A stretch of 46,134 nucleotides of DNA, taken from assembly GCF_021729135.1 (NCBI RefSeq), contig NZ_JAJTWW010000024.1, positions 1-46,134 of the forward strand, read 5' to 3'. Under the pieces are notes generated by a model. The model was not told where the DNA came from. It saw only the letters and a list, made by a program, of their open reading frames with translations, and made no database searches. The DNA is from Brevibacterium daeguense. GTDB lineage: Bacteria; Actinomycetota; Actinomycetes; Actinomycetales; Brevibacteriaceae. How positions within the stretch are numbered: the first letter of the stretch is position 1; each line of letters opens with the position of its first letter. A program made the translations under genes and the position numbers. Below, piece after piece: positions 1 through 9,715 of this stretch.

Positions 1-446
1 GTTCGGCGGAGCGTTTCGGCTGCTCGCAGCAACGCGACGGCCTCCTGGTCGGAGGTGGTGCCGGCGGTCGCTGCCACCATTCCGGTGTGCTCGGACAGCG
101 CATCGAGGACACTCAGCAGGCCGGGTGCGGCCGATTCCAGATGGGCTTGCGTGGTCTCATCGAGCAGTCCCGACCGGACAGCAGCGGGCGCCTCGGGAGC
201 GGCGTCATTCTCAGGTGCGGCTGATGCTGTGGAAGGTGGGGGAGTGCTGCTGGAGCCGGCTGAGGTCGCCGGTTCGGTGATCGCGGCAGGCTGGGTCGGC
301 GCCTCGGGAGCGGCGCTGCCTCCGGACTCGGCGGGCGCCTCGGCAGGGGTGGGGACATCGTCGGGGATCGGTCTGCTGGGAGGTTCGGCCTTGGCAACCA
401 GCGCGGCCAGAACCTGTTTGACGTTATCGGGATCGATCAAGGTCAT
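1..446 (-). CDS. Partial unknown protein with Pro/Ala/Glu-rich segment (3' end outside window)
   Basis: The reading frame opens with ATG at 446 and stays open to the left edge, so the C-terminus is missing. A Shine-Dalgarno GGAGG lies 7 bases upstream (454-458). The protein begins with a short amphipathic segment (MTLIDPDNVKQVLAALVAKAE), followed by about 60 residues rich in Pro, Ala, Glu and Ser, then a more ordered part with SGLLDETTQAHLESAAPGLL. No family is recognised. The proline-rich piece looks like a flexible linker. The opposite strand is also open here, but its translation is Ser/Ala/Gly-rich without structure, so the minus frame is preferred. Confidence 0.6.
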   Translation of the reverse strand, partial: MTLIDPDNVKQVLAALVAKAEPPSRPIPDDVPTPAEAPAESGGSAAPEAPTQPAAITEPATSAGSSSTPPPSTASAAPENDAAPEAPAAVRSGLLDETTQAHLESAAPGLLSVLDALSEHTGMVAATAGTTSDQEAVALLRAAETLRR

Positions 447-473
447 GGGGGAACCTCCGATGCTCGTACCCCA

Positions 474-479
474 AGCCTA
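474..479 (-). promoter_or_regulatory. Possible -10 box for the partial minus-strand gene
   Basis: TAGGCT reads on the minus strand, about 28 bases before the ATG at 446. It sits next to an unusually AT-rich stretch (480-535). No convincing -35 was seen. The rest of 447-685 holds no gene; it contains a degenerate direct repeat around CCGCCATGG at about 600-645. Confidence 0.35.
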
Positions 480-685
480 TCAATAATAGAACGCGAATAG
501 AACAGAATTGCTGATAAAGGTGGAAAAAGTTTGATGGATCGCAGACGACGCCAACCACAGCTCATTGAAGCGAGGCGCGAGCGATGCGCCGGTTCGACGT
601 GCCGCCATGGTTGCCGTGACGCCACGGTCGCCGGACCGCCATGGTCGCCGCGCCTGATTGGACTGGCGCCGCCCACCAAGTCCCG

Positions 686-2311
686 TTAATGCCGTCCCCG
701 CGGCGCGACGAGCGTCCCCAATTCCTCCCGCACCCACCACTGCCCGGTCTCCTGCGTCTCAGCCCGGGTTGCGTAGCGATAGTCGAAGACGCGCGCCCGG
801 ATGAGGGCGGGCGGCTCACCATCGAACGGATCGACTCGCAGCAGACGCAGGATTGCGGGATCGGCCGCCAGCAGCTTCTCGAGCAGGCGCGCGAACCACT
901 GCTCGTGCCACGAGCCGAGCGCCAGGAACCACATCATCCAATCAAGCCGCAGGTGATAGGGCGCGAACTGCCTCGGCATCCGTGAGACATCGCCCGGCTT
1001 CCCTTTGAACTCGTAGGCGTGCCAGTCCTTCTCCTCCGGCCTTTCGCTCAGCGTTCCTTCGATGATGACCTCTCGGCGCTCCTCCGTCATCGATCCGAAC
1101 GCGCCGTAGGCGTTGACCAGATGCCATCGGTTGAAGCTCGCGTTCATCAGCTGATGCGGTGAGAACAGATTGCGCAGCGGCTGCCAGCTCAGAAACAGCA
1201 GGAACACGAAGACCACGGCGATGAGGGAGTGCCACCAGATGGGCGATGTCTCGACCACTCCCGCCTCGACCACTCCCGCCTCGGCGGCCTGGACGGTGGC
1301 GACGACTCGCTCCCATTCCCAGCCCGGCCAGGCCCCGCCGAAGACCCAGCGCAGGAAGGAGTCGCTGATGCCGGAGAAGGCGAGGATGATCGTCAGCCAG
1401 TTCAGCCAGGCATAGTTGCCGGTGATGACGAGTGCCAGCTGGCTGACGATGATCAGGCACGCGGCGATCGAGGCAATGGGCTGAGGGAAGAACAGCAGCC
1501 ATGGCATCACGAGCTGGATGACGTGACTGCCCAGGGTCTCGGACTTGTGCCACCATTCGGGCTTCTGATGCGCCCAGCGACTGATCGGATTGGGCATCGG
1601 CTGGGTCTGGTGGTGGTAGTTCATCGCGGTGAGGTTCCGCCATGAGGCATCGCCTCGCATCTTGATCATTCCCGCGCCGAATTCCAGCCGGAACATCAGC
1701 CACCTCAGGAACAGCACGATGAGCAGCGGTGGGGCGACCTCGTGCGATCCCAGGAACCCGACGATGAAGCCGGCTTCCAGCAGCATCGACTCCCAGCCGA
1801 ACCCGTAGAACCGCTGGCCGATGCTCACGATCGACAGGTACAGGCCCCACATCGCGAGGAAGATCGGAATCGGAGCCCAGGCCGGTCCCAGCTGCGGCAG
1901 TCCGATGACCGCCGAGGCGGCGAGCACCATTCCCGTCACGCAGATCGCTCGCAGCAGCCGGTCGCTGTACGGGGTCCGGTGCCAGCGGAAGAGGCTCGGC
2001 GAGGGGTGTGAAGCGCGCCGTCCGGTCCTACGGGAGTCGCCGTTGCCGACTCTGCCGCCCGCGAAGCCCCCGCCGCCGCGCCGCAATCCACTGCGGCCGG
2101 AGCCGCGCCGGGCCGGCGGCTCCGGGGGCATAGTGCGCCGGATGTAGTCCGGCGCAGGAGTCAGTCCCTGCTCTCCCAGCAGTGCGGGGAACTGGTTGAA
2201 CGTCGAGAGGAACGCGACGAAGTAGACGGCCGCCACTCCGCGCACGACGACCTCGCGCGCGATGGTGTAGTCGTGGGCGTCGAGTATCGACAGCCAACTG
2301 GTCCAGTCCAT
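686..2311 (-). CDS. Lipase maturation factor family membrane protein
   Basis: A 541-residue polytopic membrane protein. The hallmark block FGWESMLLEAGFIVGFL, followed by LRWLMFRLEFGAGMIKMRGD and a later EFKGKPGD segment, matches the LMF1-type family, which in animals helps lipases fold; the bacterial role is not established. ATG at 2311 is chosen because GGAGGAGG lies just upstream; a GTG 27 bases earlier has no ribosome site. An Arg/Gly-rich cytosolic-looking insert lies near residues 70-100. A short in-frame 15-bp tandem repeat (about 1254-1283) gives repeated AGVVE. The gene is divergent from clpC. Confidence 0.85.
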   Translation of the reverse strand: MDWTSWLSILDAHDYTIAREVVVRGVAAVYFVAFLSTFNQFPALLGEQGLTPAPDYIRRTMPPEPPARRGSGRSGLRRGGGGFAGGRVGNGDSRRTGRRASHPSPSLFRWHRTPYSDRLLRAICVTGMVLAASAVIGLPQLGPAWAPIPIFLAMWGLYLSIVSIGQRFYGFGWESMLLEAGFIVGFLGSHEVAPPLLIVLFLRWLMFRLEFGAGMIKMRGDASWRNLTAMNYHHQTQPMPNPISRWAHQKPEWWHKSETLGSHVIQLVMPWLLFFPQPIASIAACLIIVSQLALVITGNYAWLNWLTIILAFSGISDSFLRWVFGGAWPGWEWERVVATVQAAEAGVVEAGVVETSPIWWHSLIAVVFVFLLFLSWQPLRNLFSPHQLMNASFNRWHLVNAYGAFGSMTEERREVIIEGTLSERPEEKDWHAYEFKGKPGDVSRMPRQFAPYHLRLDWMMWFLALGSWHEQWFARLLEKLLAADPAILRLLRVDPFDGEPPALIRARVFDYRYATRAETQETGQWWVREELGTLVAPRGRH

Positions 2312-2453
2312 CGTGGCCTCCTCCGTCGTCGTGCTCACTGCGGCCTCGCGGCTCGGCCCTGCTCCTCCGCTTGGCAGGACCCCGACCTGAGGCGGCGAAC
2401 CGGAACACTACAATTCTGGACTGCCGGGAATACCCCGCATACCCTCGGCGTTA

Positions 2454-2474
2454 CTTGAGTCAGACACACTCAAC
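2454..2474 (+). promoter_or_regulatory. HAIR operator (HspR site) upstream of clpC
   Basis: CTTGAGT, seven bases, then ACTCAAC. This matches the HspR-associated inverted repeat (CTTGAGT-N7-ACTCAAG) except for the last base. It lies 18 bases before the start codon, directly before the ribosome site AAGGAGG (2480-2486). HspR itself is encoded at 33986-34510. Occupancy would block initiation, so clpC is inferred to be heat-shock induced with dnaK. Confidence 0.85.
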
Positions 2475-2492
2475 TTTGCAAGGAGGACACAG

Positions 2493-5174
<2,682 letters not shown>

Positions 5175-5255
5175 CGGTCAGCAGCCGGGAGGACTGACAC
5201 GCTGCGCGGGCAGGTGCTGAGGCGCTGAGGCGGAGCGCGGTTCTTTGCCCGGTAG

Positions 5256-5307
5256 CGCGAAAGTGCGGAAGTGACATCGCATATGACGTCACTTCCGCAC
5301 TTTCGCG
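5256..5307. terminator. Long perfect hairpin between convergent genes
   Basis: A 20-bp perfect inverted repeat (5256-5275 and 5288-5307) with a 12-base loop separates clpC from the convergent reductase gene. There is no long T tract on either side, so Rho-independent termination is inferred from position and stem strength. The arm sequence is built around AAGTGCGGAAGTGAC. Confidence 0.7.
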
Positions 5308-5330
5308 TCAGCCACCGAATTCTTGCGCGA

Positions 5331-5912
5331 TCAAGCCTGAGCCGTGGGCCGGTGCTTGGGTCGGTAGACGCGCGCGGCGCTGCTGAGATTCTCCTCGTCG
5401 ACGGAGACCAGCTCCCAGTCGATCCGGCAGCCGCCGGGCACACCGAAGATCCGGGTGCCGTCGCCCAAGAAGACTGGCGCTTCGTAGATCTGGAGCTCGT
5501 CGATCAGCCCGAGCTGCAGCGCCTGACGCGCGATGTCGGCGCTGACGATCATCAGATCCTTGTCCCCGGCCGCCTCGCAAGCGGTGCGGATGGCGTCCTC
5601 GACGGGCCCGCCGAGCGCGCTGATGTGCGGATCGCCGGCGAGTTCCTCCGGGCGGTGCGTGAGCACGAATTGCGGTCCGTCCCACGCGCCGCCGTAGGCC
5701 TCTGCAGTGAGCTCTCCTCGCTCATCGGCCTGCGCCTGGGCGGCATCATAACCGCGACGGCCCGAAAGCATGGCGCCGACTTTCGAAGTGACGCGCTCCA
5801 TGGTGCCATCGGCCAGCGGTGGGGCGGTTTCCTCCAGCCAGCGCATGTCATGTCCGGGTCCGGCGATGAATCCATCGAGGGATGACGTGAAGCCGTAGAC
5901 GACTTTTCCCAT
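5331..5912 (-). CDS. RibD C-terminal / dihydrofolate reductase-like protein
   Basis: 193 residues, starting MGKVVYGFTSSLDGFIAGP, the typical opening of the RibD_C/DHFR-like family (NADPH-dependent reductase fold). Further support comes from MLSGRRGYD, QFVLTHRPEE, a KDLMIVSADIARQAL helix and the terminal LGDGTRIFGVPG strand region. ATG at 5912 has AAGGAG eight bases upstream; longer in-frame extensions read through Arg-rich repeat DNA and are not credible. Family members act on diverse or unknown substrates, and this one sits outside any riboflavin or folate cluster. Confidence 0.8.
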   Translation of the reverse strand: MGKVVYGFTSSLDGFIAGPGHDMRWLEETAPPLADGTMERVTSKVGAMLSGRRGYDAAQAQADERGELTAEAYGGAWDGPQFVLTHRPEELAGDPHISALGGPVEDAIRTACEAAGDKDLMIVSADIARQALQLGLIDELQIYEAPVFLGDGTRIFGVPGGCRIDWELVSVDEENLSSAARVYRPKHRPTAQA

Positions 5913-5971
5913 GTCGAGATCTCCTTTGATCTGGGCAGTTGTGCAGACTGTCTGTCGAGGCCGGCGCTGCC

Positions 5972-6041
5972 GACGAGCAGGGCGCCGACGAGCGGACCCC
6001 GACGAGCGGACCCCGACGAGCGGGCCACGACGAGCAGAGCG
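5972..6041. repeat. Short 14-bp-period tandem array
   Basis: Units beginning GACGAGCGGACCCC follow each other at 5987, 6001 and 6015, with imperfect copies at 5972 and 6029. The array lies 60 bases upstream of the reductase start at 5912, where its promoter should be. The 14-bp period is the same as in the much larger array to the right, although the unit sequence differs. Confidence 0.8.
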
Positions 6042-6112
6042 CTGGTGCGAGGTCCTCGCGATCAAGCGTAGAAGCTGCGAACGGCGCCCTGCTTATCCAT
6101 TCCTGCGAACTC

Positions 6113-6165
6113 GGGCGGACAGCGGCGGCGTTCCCCATCACTGGGAACGCCGCCGCTGTCCGCCC
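6113..6165. repeat. 23-bp perfect inverted repeat at array edge
   Basis: Arms 6113-6135 and 6143-6165 are perfectly complementary (GGGCGGACAGCGGCGGCGTT plus CCC in the left arm) with a 7-base loop CATCACT. The right arm runs directly into the first heptamer of the long tandem array. It could be a terminator for transcription coming from the array or a structural boundary. Confidence 0.85.
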
Positions 6166-7073
6166 TCGGCCCTCAGCCCTCGGCCCTCAGCCCTCGGCCC
6201 TCAGCCCTCGGCCCTCAGCCCTCGGCCCTCAGCCCTCGGCCCTCAGCCCTCGGCCCTCAGCCCTCGGCCCTCAGCCCTCGGCCCTCAGCCCTCGGCCCTC
6301 AGCCCTCGGCCCTCAGCCCTCGGCCCTCAGCCCTCGGCCCTCAGCCCTCGGCCCTCAGCCCTCGGCCCTCAGCCCTCGGCCCTCAGCCCTCGGCCCTCAG
6401 CCCTCGGCCCTCAGCCCTCGGCCCTCAGCCCTCGGCCCTCAGCCCTCGGCCCTCAGCCCTCGGCCCTCAGCCCTCGGCCCTCAGCCCTCGGCCCTCAGCC
6501 CTCGGCCCTCAGCCCTCGGCCCTCAGCCCTCGGCCCTCAGCCCTCGGCCCTCAGCCCTCGGCCCTCAGCCCTCGGCCCTCAGCCCTCGGCCCTCAGCCCT
6601 CGGCCCTCAGCCCTCGGCCCTCAGCCCTCGGCCCTCAGCCCTCGGCCCTCAGCCCTCGGCCCTCAGCCCTCGGCCCTCAGCCCTCGGCCCTCAGCCCTCG
6701 GCCCTCAGCCCTCGGCCCTCAGCCCTCGGCCCTCAGCCCTCGGCCCTCAGCCCTCGGCCCTCAGCCCTCGGCCCTCAGCCCTCGGCCCTCAGCCCTCGGC
6801 CCTCAGCCCTCGGCCCTCAGCCCTCGGCCCTCAGCCCTCGGCCCTCAGCCCTCGGCCCTCAGCCCTCGGCCCTCAGCCCTCGGCCCTCAGCCCTCGGCCC
6901 TCAGCCCTCGGCCCTCAGCCCTCGGCCCTCAGCCCTCGGCCCTCAGCCCTCGGCCCTCAGCCCTCGGCCCTCAGCCCTCGGCCCTCAGCCCTCGGCCCTC
7001 GGCCGTCAGCCTGCGGCCCTCAGCCCTCGGCTCTCGGCTCTCAGCCTTCAGACCTCGGCCTCAAGCGCTCGGC
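6163..7073. repeat. Giant alternating-heptamer array (14-bp unit)
   Basis: CCCTCGG and CCCTCAG alternate, seemingly without error, from 6163 to 6995 (833 bp, 119 heptamers). Degenerate heptamers follow (CCGTCAG, CCTGCGG, CTCTCGG, ACCTCGG and others), ending at about the stop codon of the aldo/keto reductase at 7074-7076. The complementary strand carries GGG every 7 bases, the pattern of a G-quadruplex-forming sequence (GGG-N4 repeated). Because 14 is not a multiple of 3, every forward frame reads the same stop-free Pro/Ser/Ala/Leu peptide, so long open frames here are artefacts. No coding gene is seen between 5913 and 7073. Confidence 0.95.
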
Positions 7074-8015
7074 TCAGGCGAAGGGCAGGGAAGCAGCGTC
7101 GAGCTTCTCCAGATCGTCGGCACTGAGCGTGATCCCGGTCGCCGCAAGCAGGGCGGGCAGCTGCTCGGGGGTGCGAGCCGAGGCGATCGGCGCGGTGACG
7201 CCCTTGGCCAGCAACCATGCCAGGGCGACGCTGGCCGGTTCGACCGAGCGCGCCTCGGCGACCTCGACCAGCGCGTCGACCACCGCGAAGCCCTCATCGG
7301 TCGCGAAGCCGGACGCGAAGTCCTCGCGGGTCTGCCCCTTGAGGTCCTCGGCCTTCCGGTACTTGCCTGTGAGGAAGCCCGAGGCGAGGGCGAAGTACGG
7401 AAATACTGCGACCTCGTACTCGCGCGCGATCGGTGCGTACCCCTGCTCGTAGTCCTTGCGATTGACGAGGTTGTACTGCGGCTGGATCGCGACAGGCAGT
7501 GTCAGGCCCTCGCGGGACGCGACCTCGAACCATTCGCGCATCCGCTCGGGGGTGTAGTTGGACAGGCCGATATGCCGGACGCGACCCGACTGCACGAGCT
7601 CATGGGCGGTGCGGACCTGGTCCTCGATCGACATGGACTCGTCGTCATAGTGCGCGTAGTAGATGTCGACGTACTCGGTCTGCAGACGCTGGAGGGATTC
7701 ATCGAGCGCGGCGTCCGCGTTCTCGGCAGACAGGCCGGGGCGGGACTCCAGGCCGCCGACCTTGGTTGCGATGATGACCTGCTCGCGGTTGTCGCGCGCA
7801 GCCAGCCAACCGCCGATCACCGTCTCCGATTCACCGCCGGAGAGACCCTCGCCCCATGCGGAGTAGAGGTCGGCGGTGTCGATGAAGTTGCCGCCTGCCT
7901 TGACGAAGGCATCAAGAACGGCGAACGAGGTGTCGCGGTCGGAAGTCCAGCCGAAGGTGTTGCCGCCGAGGTTCAGCGGGTAGACGTCGAGATCAGTGCG
8001 CGGGATGAGTGTGAT
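7074..8015 (-). CDS. Aldo/keto reductase with apparent ATC start codon
   Basis: 313 residues if translation starts at ATC (8013-8015), giving (M)TLIPRTDLDVYPLNLGGN, a normal family N-terminus. The AKR tetrad is visible: Asp46 and Tyr51 (FIDTADLY), Lys85 (IIATKVG) and His122 (YYAHYDD). Later blocks include RHIGLSNYTPERM and QPQYNLVNR, typical of NADPH-dependent AKRs. AAGGAG (8021-8026) lies five bases before the ATC, exactly where an ATG would be expected. The next in-frame GTG (7818-7820) would remove the first 65 residues, including Asp46 and Tyr51. Either a rare ATC start is used, the start was lost, or there is a base error. Expression probably responds to the MarR operators upstream. Confidence 0.85.
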   Translation of the reverse strand: MTLIPRTDLDVYPLNLGGNTFGWTSDRDTSFAVLDAFVKAGGNFIDTADLYSAWGEGLSGGESETVIGGWLAARDNREQVIIATKVGGLESRPGLSAENADAALDESLQRLQTEYVDIYYAHYDDESMSIEDQVRTAHELVQSGRVRHIGLSNYTPERMREWFEVASREGLTLPVAIQPQYNLVNRKDYEQGYAPIAREYEVAVFPYFALASGFLTGKYRKAEDLKGQTREDFASGFATDEGFAVVDALVEVAEARSVEPASVALAWLLAKGVTAPIASARTPEQLPALLAATGITLSADDLEKLDAASLPFA

Positions 8016-8075
8016 GGTGGCTCCTTGGTGTGGATGAGTGCGAGGGTGCGGCTCTGGAACAGGCCGAACCTGTCG

Positions 8076-8122
8076 CTTGACACGGAAACTAATCTAGGAG
8101 CAATTGACTTGTTGTGTCAAGT
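8076..8122 (-). promoter_or_regulatory. AKR promoter flanked by two MarR-type operator sites
   Basis: On the minus strand TTGACA (8115-8120) and TAGATT (8091-8096) form a -35/-10 pair with an 18-base spacer. ACTTG-N6-CAAGT (8107-8122) overlaps the -35. A second, reverse-oriented copy, CTTGACACGGAAAC (8076-8089), lies just after the -10. The first matches the dyad at the marR promoter (9028-9041). This layout fits repression of the reductase by the neighbouring MarR protein. Confidence 0.65.
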
Positions 8123-8184
8123 GACTGTGGCGAGAACCCGGTACGGTGCGCAGGCCCGACAGCTTCTCATGGCGCCTCCTCGGC

Positions 8185-8269
8185 GCTCTGGCCGCGTCGA
8201 GGTGCCATCTGGCTCTGGCCGGCCGCGTCGAGGCGCCATCGGCTCTGGCCAACTGTGCGGAGGCGCCAT
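8185..8269. repeat. Three degenerate ~30-bp direct repeats
   Basis: Units at 8185-8208, 8211-8239 and 8241-8269 share GGCTCTGGCC at the left and CGAGGCGCCAT (or a close variant) at the right. They lie in the divergent gap 8016-8322 between the AKR and MBL genes, upstream of the MBL start. No ORF is credible there. Their role is unknown; the GGCGCC core recurs elsewhere in the window. Confidence 0.7.
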
Positions 8270-8322
8270 AGGTTGTGAGTGAGGAAGCTGAGAATGCTCG
8301 ATGAGGAGTGGAAGGAGTCCCG

Positions 8323-8985
8323 ATGGAATCGCTCGAATTCACAGTCTGGGGGCACGCCGGGGTCCGCCTCGAGCGCGAGGGCGGAAGCTTGGCTGTTGAT
8401 CCCGGCGGCTTCACTGATCCGCAGATCCTCGCAGGCGTGAGTGCTGTCCTGGTCACCCATGAGCATGCCGACCACGTGCAGCCCGAGAAGATGGCCCGCG
8501 CGCTGGCGGATACTTCGGGGTTCCACCTGTGGGCGCCGCGAGGAGTCGTCGAGGCGCTGGAAGACGCGGGCGCCTCGGCGGAGAGGGTGCACGTGGCGTC
8601 CCCGGGGGAGGATTTCGAGGCGGCCGGGTTCCGGGTCCGCGTGCTCGGCGGTGAGCATGCCGTTATCCACCCGAATCTGCCGCGCGTGGCCAATCTTGCC
8701 TATCTGATCGAGGAGTCGGTGCTGCATCCGGGCGACTCCTTCCCGGAGCTACCGGCAGGTGTCGCAGTCGACGTGCTGGCCCTTCCGGTGAGTGCGCCGT
8801 GGATGAAGATCGCCGAGGCGGTCGATTTCGCGGCGGCCGTCTCGCCACGGGTCGTGGTCCCCATCCATGACGCGATCCTGTCGGATGAGGGGAAGGCGAT
8901 CGTCGACAGGCTGGTCCCGAATCTCATCGGCGAGGCGTCGTATCGGCGGCTGGCGCCCGGTGAGGCGCTCGCAGTGAGTCGGTGA
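8323..8985 (+). CDS. MBL-fold metallo-hydrolase
   Basis: 220 residues. The metallo-beta-lactamase signature THEHADH is present near residue 45, with a preceding LAVDPGGF strand-loop, a GGEHAVIHP motif and a C-terminal VVVPIHDAILSDEG, so the two-metal site looks complete. The size and WGHAGVRLE opening resemble UlaG-like or YcbL-like small hydrolases; the substrate cannot be predicted. ATG at 8323 follows GAAGGAG with 5-base spacing; a GTG at 8308 lacks a site. It sits between the AKR and marR genes. Confidence 0.85.
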   Translation: MESLEFTVWGHAGVRLEREGGSLAVDPGGFTDPQILAGVSAVLVTHEHADHVQPEKMARALADTSGFHLWAPRGVVEALEDAGASAERVHVASPGEDFEAAGFRVRVLGGEHAVIHPNLPRVANLAYLIEESVLHPGDSFPELPAGVAVDVLALPVSAPWMKIAEAVDFAAAVSPRVVVPIHDAILSDEGKAIVDRLVPNLIGEASYRRLAPGEALAVSR

Positions 8986-9027
8986 GAGTGGGCGGCGCCG
9001 GTCCGGCGGGCGGTGCCATGCGCGTTG

Positions 9028-9056
9028 CTTGCCGTGTCAAGTCGTCTCGATAGAAT
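9028..9056 (+). promoter_or_regulatory. marR promoter with autoregulatory operator
   Basis: CTTG-CCGTGT-CAAG (9028-9041) overlaps a plausible -35 (TTGCCG). TAGAAT (9051-9056) is the -10, and the ATG follows after only six bases, so the transcript is probably leaderless. The dyad matches the one at the AKR promoter, including the inner GTGT, supporting autorepression. Confidence 0.7.
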
Positions 9057-9062
9057 CGACTC

Positions 9063-9551
9063 ATGACTGAGAGCACTGACGAAGACGTCCGCTGGCTGAA
9101 TGAGCGGGAGACCCAGACCTGGCTCGACGTGTGGTCGCTGATGGTGTGGCTCCCGTCGCGACTGGACGCCCAGCTGCGGGCCGAAGTCGGTCTGAGCCAT
9201 GCCGAGTACAACGCTCTGTCCCAGATGTCGATGGCCCCTGACCGCACCATCAGACTGAGTGAACTGGCGGCCGTGTCCAATATGACGCTGTCGCACCTGT
9301 CTCGGGTGATCACCCGACTGGAGAAGGCCGGTTGGGTGACGCGATCACCTGACCCGGCCGATGGTCGCTACACCCTGGGCTCGCTCACCGCGGCGGGGTG
9401 GGAGAAGATCGTCGATGCCGCTCCGGGACATGTCGAGACAGTCCGGCGCTACGTGTTCGACACTCTCACTCCGCAGCAGGCTGAAGCGCTCGGTGAGGCG
9501 GCAGCCAAGATCGTCGCTGCGCTCAGCCCGCCGGGAATGATGCGCGCCTGA
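9063..9551 (+). CDS. MarR-family transcriptional regulator
   Basis: 162 residues with a winged-helix core: LRAEVGLSHAEYNALSQMSM, the recognition region RLSELAAVSNMTLSHLSRVI and the wing GWVTRSPDPADGRYTLGSLT. MarR proteins are dimeric, usually ligand-released repressors that bind short palindromes at their own and neighbouring promoters. The shared CTTG-N6-CAAG dyad points to itself and the aldo/keto reductase as targets. The ATG at 9063 follows a -10 box by six bases without a ribosome site. The ligand is unknown. Confidence 0.9.
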   Translation: MTESTDEDVRWLNERETQTWLDVWSLMVWLPSRLDAQLRAEVGLSHAEYNALSQMSMAPDRTIRLSELAAVSNMTLSHLSRVITRLEKAGWVTRSPDPADGRYTLGSLTAAGWEKIVDAAPGHVETVRRYVFDTLTPQQAEALGEAAAKIVAALSPPGMMRA

Positions 9552-9678
9552 GCTGCCGAAGATCGGACAGCTGCGAAGATCTGACCGCTCAGCTCCGGCA
9601 GCCACACCGATCACCCTGTCATCCTCTCGCCGCACCGCCCGCGCCCGCTCGCGGCGGCGCGGCAATCGGCAAGCCGAC

Positions 9679-9706
9679 TTGACACATTCGAGGTCCTTCA
9701 TAGGAC
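9679..9706 (+). promoter_or_regulatory. Likely promoter of the 9716 membrane protein gene
   Basis: TTGACA (9679-9684), 16 bases, TAGGAC (9701-9706), then nine bases to the ATG at 9716. The last base of the -10 departs from TANNNT. CTTGACAC here also equals half of the MarR-type dyad, so weak regulation by that protein is possible. Confidence 0.45.
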
Positions 9707-9715
9707 GATGGGCGC

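Noticed and set aside
55..486. Plus-strand frame over the left-edge gene
   Set aside because: Low-complexity Ala/Gly/Ser translation with no ribosome site; the minus frame has a good SD and a structured start.
6163..7073. CRISPR array
   Set aside because: The repeat is directly tandem with no spacers, and no cas genes are in the window.
5911..7452. Very long plus-strand open frames across the heptamer array, encoding Pro/Ser/Ala/Leu repeats
   Set aside because: The 14-bp unit reads the same stop-free peptide in every forward frame; openness is a by-product of the repeat, and no ribosome site or homologous domain is present.
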